Shown here piece after piece: positions 59,542 to 64,000 of a stretch of DNA of 64,000 nucleotides. The stretch comes from Xanthomonas chitinilytica. GTDB lineage: Bacteria; Pseudomonadota; Gammaproteobacteria; Xanthomonadales; Xanthomonadaceae. Position 1 is the stretch's first letter. The number at the start of each line of letters is the position of its first letter. The position numbers and the translations under genes are program-made. Under the pieces are notes generated by a model, which did not search any database, was not told the origin of the DNA, and worked only from the letters and a program-made list of their open reading frames with translations. The DNA is taken from the NCBI RefSeq assembly GCF_026107455.2, contig NZ_JAPCHY010000008.1, forward strand, positions 62,001-126,000, given 5' to 3'.

Positions 59542-59554
59542 GGGGCATGGGTGT

Positions 59555-60841
59555 CTATTGCCGTTCGCGCTCGATCGCGCGCCAGCCGATGTCGTTGCGG
59601 TGGAACTCGTTGGCCCAGGTGATCGCCTCCACCCCGGCGTAGGCGTTGCGCTGCGCATCGGACACGCTGTCGCCCAGCGCGGCCACGCACAGCACGCGGC
59701 CGCCGGCGCTGACCACGTTGCCGGCGGCGTCCAGCGCGGTGCCGGCATGGAACACCTTGGCGCTGGCCGGCACGGCATCCAGGCCGGAGATCGCATCGCC
59801 GGTCCTCGGCGATTCCGGGTACGGCGCGGCGGCCATCACCACGCCCAGCGACGGGCGCGGGTCCCACTGCGCCTGCACCGCGTCGAGCCTGCCGTCGATG
59901 GCGGCCTCGACCAGCTCGACCAGGTCCGACTGCAGCCGCAGCATCACCGGCTGGGTCTCCGGGTCGCCGAAGCGCACGTTGAACTCGATCACCTTCGGCG
60001 CGCCGGTGGCGTCGATCATCAAACCCGCATAGAGGAAGCCGGTGAACGGCGCGCCGTCGGCGACCATGCCGGCCACGGTCGGCTCGACCACCTCGCGCAT
60101 GACCCGCGCGTGCACCTCGGGGGTGACCACCGGCGCCGGCGAATAGGCGCCCATGCCGCCGGTGTTGGGGCCGCTGTCGCCGTCGCCCACGCGCTTGTGG
60201 TCCTGGCTGGTGGCCATCGGCAGCGCGGTGCGGCCGTCGACCATCGAGATGAAGCTGGCTTCCTCGCCTTCGAGGAATTCCTCGATCACCACCCGCGCGC
60301 CGGCATCGCCGAAGGCGTTGCCCGACAGCATGTCGCGCACCGCGGCCTCGGCCTCTTCCAGCGTCGTCGCCACGATCACGCCCTTGCCGGCGGCCAGGCC
60401 GTCGGCCTTGATGACGATGGGCGCGCCCTTGTCGCGCACGTAGGCCAGCGCGGCATCGGCGTCGGTGTGCACGGCGTAGAACGCGGTGGGAATGCCGTGG
60501 CGGGCGAGGAAATCCTTGGCGAAGGCCTTGCTGCCCTCCAGCTGCGCGGCGGCGGCGGTCGGGCCGAAGATGCGGTGGCCGGCGGCGCGGAAGCGGTCGA
60601 CCACGCCGGCCACCAGCGGCACTTCCGGGCCGACCACGGTCAGGCCGATGCCTTCGGCCCGTACCAGCGCCAGCAGGCCGTCGAGGTCGGTGACCTTGAC
60701 CGCGACGTTGCGGCACTTGGGCTCGGTCGCGGTGCCGGCGTTGCCGGGGGCGACGATCACCTCGGATACGCGCGGCGATTGCGCCAGCTTCCAGGCCAGG
60801 GCGTGTTCGCGGCCGCCGGAGCCGATGACGAGGACTTTCAT
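59555..60841 (-). CDS. purD: phosphoribosylamine-glycine ligase (GARS)
   Basis: This 428-residue ATP-grasp enzyme of purine synthesis is complete. It starts MKVLVIGSGGREHALAWKLA. Further blocks are EGSKAFAKDFLARHGIPTAF, IVIKADGLAAGKGVIVATTL (P-loop-like ATP contact), GPNTGGMGAYSPAPVV and EFNVRFGDPETQPVML. The ATG at 60841 gives the family N-terminus; an in-frame ATG four codons upstream (60853) is possible. Confidence 0.97.
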   Translation of the reverse strand: MKVLVIGSGGREHALAWKLAQSPRVSEVIVAPGNAGTATEPKCRNVAVKVTDLDGLLALVRAEGIGLTVVGPEVPLVAGVVDRFRAAGHRIFGPTAAAAQLEGSKAFAKDFLARHGIPTAFYAVHTDADAALAYVRDKGAPIVIKADGLAAGKGVIVATTLEEAEAAVRDMLSGNAFGDAGARVVIEEFLEGEEASFISMVDGRTALPMATSQDHKRVGDGDSGPNTGGMGAYSPAPVVTPEVHARVMREVVEPTVAGMVADGAPFTGFLYAGLMIDATGAPKVIEFNVRFGDPETQPVMLRLQSDLVELVEAAIDGRLDAVQAQWDPRPSLGVVMAAAPYPESPRTGDAISGLDAVPASAKVFHAGTALDAAGNVVSAGGRVLCVAALGDSVSDAQRNAYAGVEAITWANEFHRNDIGWRAIERERQ

Positions 60842-60887
60842 GGACGTGGACATGGGGATCGGAACCGGAGGAGGAGACGATCGCGTC

Positions 60888-61445
60888 TCAGGTGAACAGG
60901 GAAACCAGGTTGATGGCGCACAACGCGACCAATACCCCCCACCACACCATCAGCTTGCGCAGCGACAGATGGAAACCCAGGCCGACGGCCAGGTGGAGCG
61001 CAAATGCCAGGCCGCCGATGGCGAACAGGCGGCCGGACTCCTGGTGAAGGCTGGTCGCATGCGTGTATGACACCGAGCAAGCGGGATAGAAGCTCCACAA
61101 GCAGTCGAAGAAATATCCCAGCTTGGTGCGCGTGGCCAGGCCCAGCGTGCCGCCCAGCATCAGCAGGCTGAAGAACACCATCGAGATGCCGATGTAGCCG
61201 ATCCATTTGGCCTTCTCCATGCCCGCAGGAGCCGCCGATGCGTGTTTCGTCGCCGCCCGCGGTTGCGGCGCTGCCGGGGTGGCCGGCATGACGATGCCAC
61301 GTTCGGCCAGTTCCTCGCGCGCCAAGCGGCGCACCGATGCGGCATATCCATCGTCGTCGCTGGCGGCGATGCGTCGCAGCGCCTCGTCATTGAGGGTGCG
61401 ATGCCGTTCGCGTATCGCGTCGATGTCGAGGTCGCTGTACGTCAT
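60888..61445 (-). CDS. membrane protein of unknown function
   Basis: In 185 residues, a hydrophilic N-terminal part of ~75 residues ([34 protein letters not shown]) resembles a short degenerate degradation-signal-like or PLD-like helical repeat. Three membrane helices follow ([39 protein letters not shown] and [20 protein letters not shown]). No recognised family. It is situated between purD and purH on the same strand, probably co-transcribed with purD. Confidence 0.75.
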   Translation of the reverse strand: MTYSDLDIDAIRERHRTLNDEALRRIAASDDDGYAASVRRLAREELAERGIVMPATPAAPQPRAATKHASAAPAGMEKAKWIGYIGISMVFFSLLMLGGTLGLATRTKLGYFFDCLWSFYPACSVSYTHATSLHQESGRLFAIGGLAFALHLAVGLGFHLSLRKLMVWWGVLVALCAINLVSLFT

Positions 61446-61616
61446 GCGTTCGTGCCGTTGCGTTGACCGTGGGGCGCGCCAGCATAGCGCAGCGTCTTCG
61501 GCCAGGCGAAACGCAGCCGCGGGCGGCGCATGCCGGCTTCAGGCGGTGGGCAACGCCCTTGCATACCTGGCCGGCACGTGGTCGCTGCGGATCCCGACGG
61601 TCGAACGCCGAGCGGA

Positions 61617-63203
61617 TCAGTGGCGGAAATGCCGCACGCCGGTGAACACCATGGCGATGCCGTGCTCGTCGGCCGCGGCGATCACCTCGGCGTCGCGCAT
61701 CGAGCCGCCCGGCTGGATCACCGCGCTGATGCCGGCTTCTGCGGCGGCATCCAGGCCATCGCGGAACGGGAAGAACGCATCGGAAGCCATCACCGAGCCC
61801 GGCACCACCAGGCCCGCATCGCCGGCCTTGATGCCGGCGATGCGCGCCGAGTACACGCGGCTCATCTGCCCGGCGCCGACGCCGATGGTGCGCTGGTCCC
61901 TGGCATAGACGATGGCGTTGGACTTGACGAACTTGGCCACCTTCCACGCGAACAGCAGGTCGGCGAACTGCGCTTCGGTGGGCGCCACCTTGCTCACCAC
62001 CTTCAACTCGTCGCGCAGCACCACGCGGTCGTCGGCGCTCTGCAGCAGCAGGCCGGAGCCGACCCGCTTGCTGTCGACGAAGCCCGGCGTCGCCGCCGCG
62101 ACGGGGATGCGCAGCACGCGCACATTGGCCTTCTTGGTCGCGTAGTCCAGCGCGGCCGGCTCATAGTCCGGGGCGATCAGCACTTCGACGAACTGGCGGT
62201 CGAGGATGGTCTTCGCGGTGGCCGCGTCCAGGGTGCGGTTGAAGGCCAGGATGCCGCCGAAGGCGCTGGTCGGGTCGGTGGCGTAGGCCTGTTCGTAGGC
62301 GGCACCGACGTCGGCGGCCACCGCCACGCCGCACGGGTTGGCGTGCTTGACGATGACGCAGGCCGGCGCGTCGAACTGGCGCACGCATTCCCACGCCGCA
62401 TCGGCGTCGGCGATGTTGTTGTAGCTCAGTTCCTTGCCCTGCAGCTGGGTGAACGTCGCCAGCGAGCCGGGGGCCGGGTGCAGGTCGCGGTAGAACGCGG
62501 CCTGCTGGTGCGGGTTCTCGCCGTAGCGCAGGTCCATCACCTTGACGAAGGTGGAGCTCATCTGCGCCGGGAAGGCCTGGCGCGCCGGCACCGTGGTAGC
62601 GGTGTCGGTGACCGAGGAGAGGTAGTTGCCGATGGCCGCGTCGTACTGGGCCACGCGGTTGAACGCGGCCACCGACAGTGCGAAGCGCTGCCGCGCCGAC
62701 AGTCGGCCGTCGTTGGCGTCCAGTTCGGCCAGCAGTTCGGGGTATTGCGACGGATCGGTCGCCACCGCCACGCGCGCGAAGTTCTTGGCCGCGCTGCGCA
62801 GCATCGCCGGGCCGCCGATGTCGATGTTCTCCACCGCCTCGGCCAAGGTGCAGTCGGCGCGCGCGGTCACCGACTCGAACGGGTACAGGTTCAGCACCAG
62901 CAGGTCGATCGGGGCGATGCCGTGCTGCGCCATCACCGCGTCGTCGGTGCCGGCACGGCCGAGCAGGCCGCCGTGCACCATCGGGTGCAGGGTCTTGACC
63001 CGGCCGTCCATCATTTCCGGGAAGCCGGTGACATCGGACACGTCCTTGACCGGCAGCCCGGCCTCGCGGATCGCCTTGGCGGTGCCGCCGGTGGACAGCA
63101 GCTCGACGTTGCGGGCGGCCAGGGCGCGGGCCAGGTCGATCAGGCCGGTCTTGTCGGAAACGGACAGCAGGGCCCGACGCACGGGCAGGAAATCAGCGGA
63201 CAT
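61617..63203 (-). CDS. purH: bifunctional AICAR formyltransferase / IMP cyclohydrolase
   Basis: The 528-residue bifunctional protein catalyses the last two steps of IMP synthesis. The N-terminal MGS-like cyclohydrolase domain has [35 protein letters not shown] and [16 protein letters not shown]. The C-terminal formyltransferase has [34 protein letters not shown] and [20 protein letters not shown]. The length is normal. It is downstream of fis on the same strand. Confidence 0.97.
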   Translation of the reverse strand: MSADFLPVRRALLSVSDKTGLIDLARALAARNVELLSTGGTAKAIREAGLPVKDVSDVTGFPEMMDGRVKTLHPMVHGGLLGRAGTDDAVMAQHGIAPIDLLVLNLYPFESVTARADCTLAEAVENIDIGGPAMLRSAAKNFARVAVATDPSQYPELLAELDANDGRLSARQRFALSVAAFNRVAQYDAAIGNYLSSVTDTATTVPARQAFPAQMSSTFVKVMDLRYGENPHQQAAFYRDLHPAPGSLATFTQLQGKELSYNNIADADAAWECVRQFDAPACVIVKHANPCGVAVAADVGAAYEQAYATDPTSAFGGILAFNRTLDAATAKTILDRQFVEVLIAPDYEPAALDYATKKANVRVLRIPVAAATPGFVDSKRVGSGLLLQSADDRVVLRDELKVVSKVAPTEAQFADLLFAWKVAKFVKSNAIVYARDQRTIGVGAGQMSRVYSARIAGIKAGDAGLVVPGSVMASDAFFPFRDGLDAAAEAGISAVIQPGGSMRDAEVIAAADEHGIAMVFTGVRHFRH

Positions 63204-63294
63204 GGGGGACAGGTGGGAGCGAAGCGGGCCGATATTGTAGCGGCGCCGTCACATCCGTGGCCGGCCGGGACCGCATCCACGCCCCTCGACGCCG

Positions 63295-63361
63295 CAGGAG
63301 CGAGGTGAGTCGCGATGGAGCCTTGCCCGGGAAAGCGCTGTCGCGACTCAGGTCGCTCCTG
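63295..63361. repeat. palindromic intergenic repeat, variant inverted pair
   Basis: CAGGAGCGAGGTGAGTCGCGA (63295-63315, first 20 shown elsewhere as the CAGGAGCGAGGTGAGTCGCG core) is paired with an inverse arm ending GGTCGCTCCTG (63341-63361) around a 25-nt loop. It is a diverged relative of the GTAGGAGCGACGTCAGTCGC family. It lies between fis and purH. Confidence 0.8.
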
Positions 63362-63383
63362 CAGGCTCCTGCAGGGGTGCGGC

Positions 63384-63713
<330 letters not shown>

Positions 63714-63763
63714 CTAGCGCGTGGACCGGATGCCCGCCACGCCGACGGTCGCTGAATCCGGTC

Positions 63764-64000
63764 TCAGCGGAACTCGAAATTGAAGGCGACGGTAGCGGCG
63801 GCCGGCTCGCGCAGGCGGAACGCAATCTGTGCGCTCTGTCGGGGTTCCAGCCGTTGCGACAGGTCGCCGTCCGGGCCCAGATAGTCCTGCGGCAGGAACA
63901 CGCGGCTGCCGATCACGCGGCCGTCGGCATCGGACAGCGACAGCTGCAGCGCCGGCCATGCCTGCGCCCAGCGCGCATCGTTGCGGAAGCTGGCATGCAC
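63764..64000 (-). CDS. DUF3426 (zinc-ribbon-containing) protein, C-terminal part
   Basis: Only the last 78 codons lie in the window; the gene continues past the right edge. The segment HASFRNDARWAQAWPALQLS, then DADGRVIGSRVFLPQDYLG and LEPRQSAQIAFRLREP, is the typical C-terminal extracytoplasmic domain of DUF3426 proteins. These usually have an N-terminal zinc ribbon and one membrane helix. It is often located upstream of dusB/fis in this family. Confidence 0.82.
   Translation of the reverse strand: MHASFRNDARWAQAWPALQLSLSDADGRVIGSRVFLPQDYLGPDGDLSQRLEPRQSAQIAFRLREPAAATVAFNFEFR

Overview
The window is a GC-rich, gene-dense chromosomal segment of a gammaproteobacterium of the family Xanthomonadaceae (Stenotrophomonas/Pseudoxanthomonas/Xanthomonas type). 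The assignment rests on gene order and gene content: a trpE-trpG-trpD-trpC block followed by the CRP-like regulator clp and speD, then coq7, rplM-rpsI, tRNA-Gln, tRNA-Met, rppH, bfd and bfr. It also rests on GTAG-headed palindromic intergenic repeats of the kind found in Stenotrophomonas. Assignment to genus is not possible from the window alone.

Layout: 0.5-3.5 kb holds a large TonB-dependent receptor. 4.4-7.9 kb is a convergent operon with two different TPR-linked 2-oxoglutarate/Fe(II)-type hydroxylases separated by a small secreted protein. 7.9-8.8 kb is a transposon graveyard (IS630 remnant plus a collapsed IS481-type element with inverted repeats and a CCTAGG target duplication). 8.8-11.7 kb holds small conserved proteins and a Ca2+/Na+ antiporter. 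11.7-17.6 kb is a complete Mrp/Pha-type monovalent cation/H+ antiporter operon (AB fused, C, D, E, F, G). 17.7-24.1 kb is housekeeping (universal stress protein, SDR-like protein, Mpo1-like protein, purC, J-domain protein, rpe, GNAT, yegS). 24.5-30.4 kb is the trp block, interleaved with a SIMPL-domain protein and a small secreted protein and preceded by an unannotated Trp-rich leader ORF. 31.5-38.1 kb runs from clp and speD through the ribosomal proteins and tRNAs to iron storage (bfd, bfr). 38.8-43 kb is a two-gene signalling operon (hybrid kinase-REC-Hpt and a REC-degenerate GGDEF-degenerate EAL protein). 43-47.4 kb holds DUF4126, DUF6776, bactofilin, erpA, nudC and ampE. 47.6-53 kb holds TM2/CD225/DUF2752 membrane proteins, an LplT-PlsC-type fusion and a FUSC protein. 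53.2-59.4 kb is accessory metabolism (a Fur-box-preceded siderophore receptor, M20 amidohydrolase, thioesterase, LysR and aldo/keto reductase). 59.5-64 kb is purD, a membrane protein, purH, fis and the 3' end of a DUF3426 gene.

The most noteworthy non-gene signals are: the WWRWW leader ORF overlapping the trpE start, with an anti-Shine-Dalgarno strand next to the Trp codons; a 247-bp unit present three times that carries the 3' end of coq7; a six-unit ~19-bp repeat array; a 16-bp expansion inside a GTAG repeat dimer; and at least five copies of a second palindromic repeat built on GTAGGAGCGACGTCAGTCGC.
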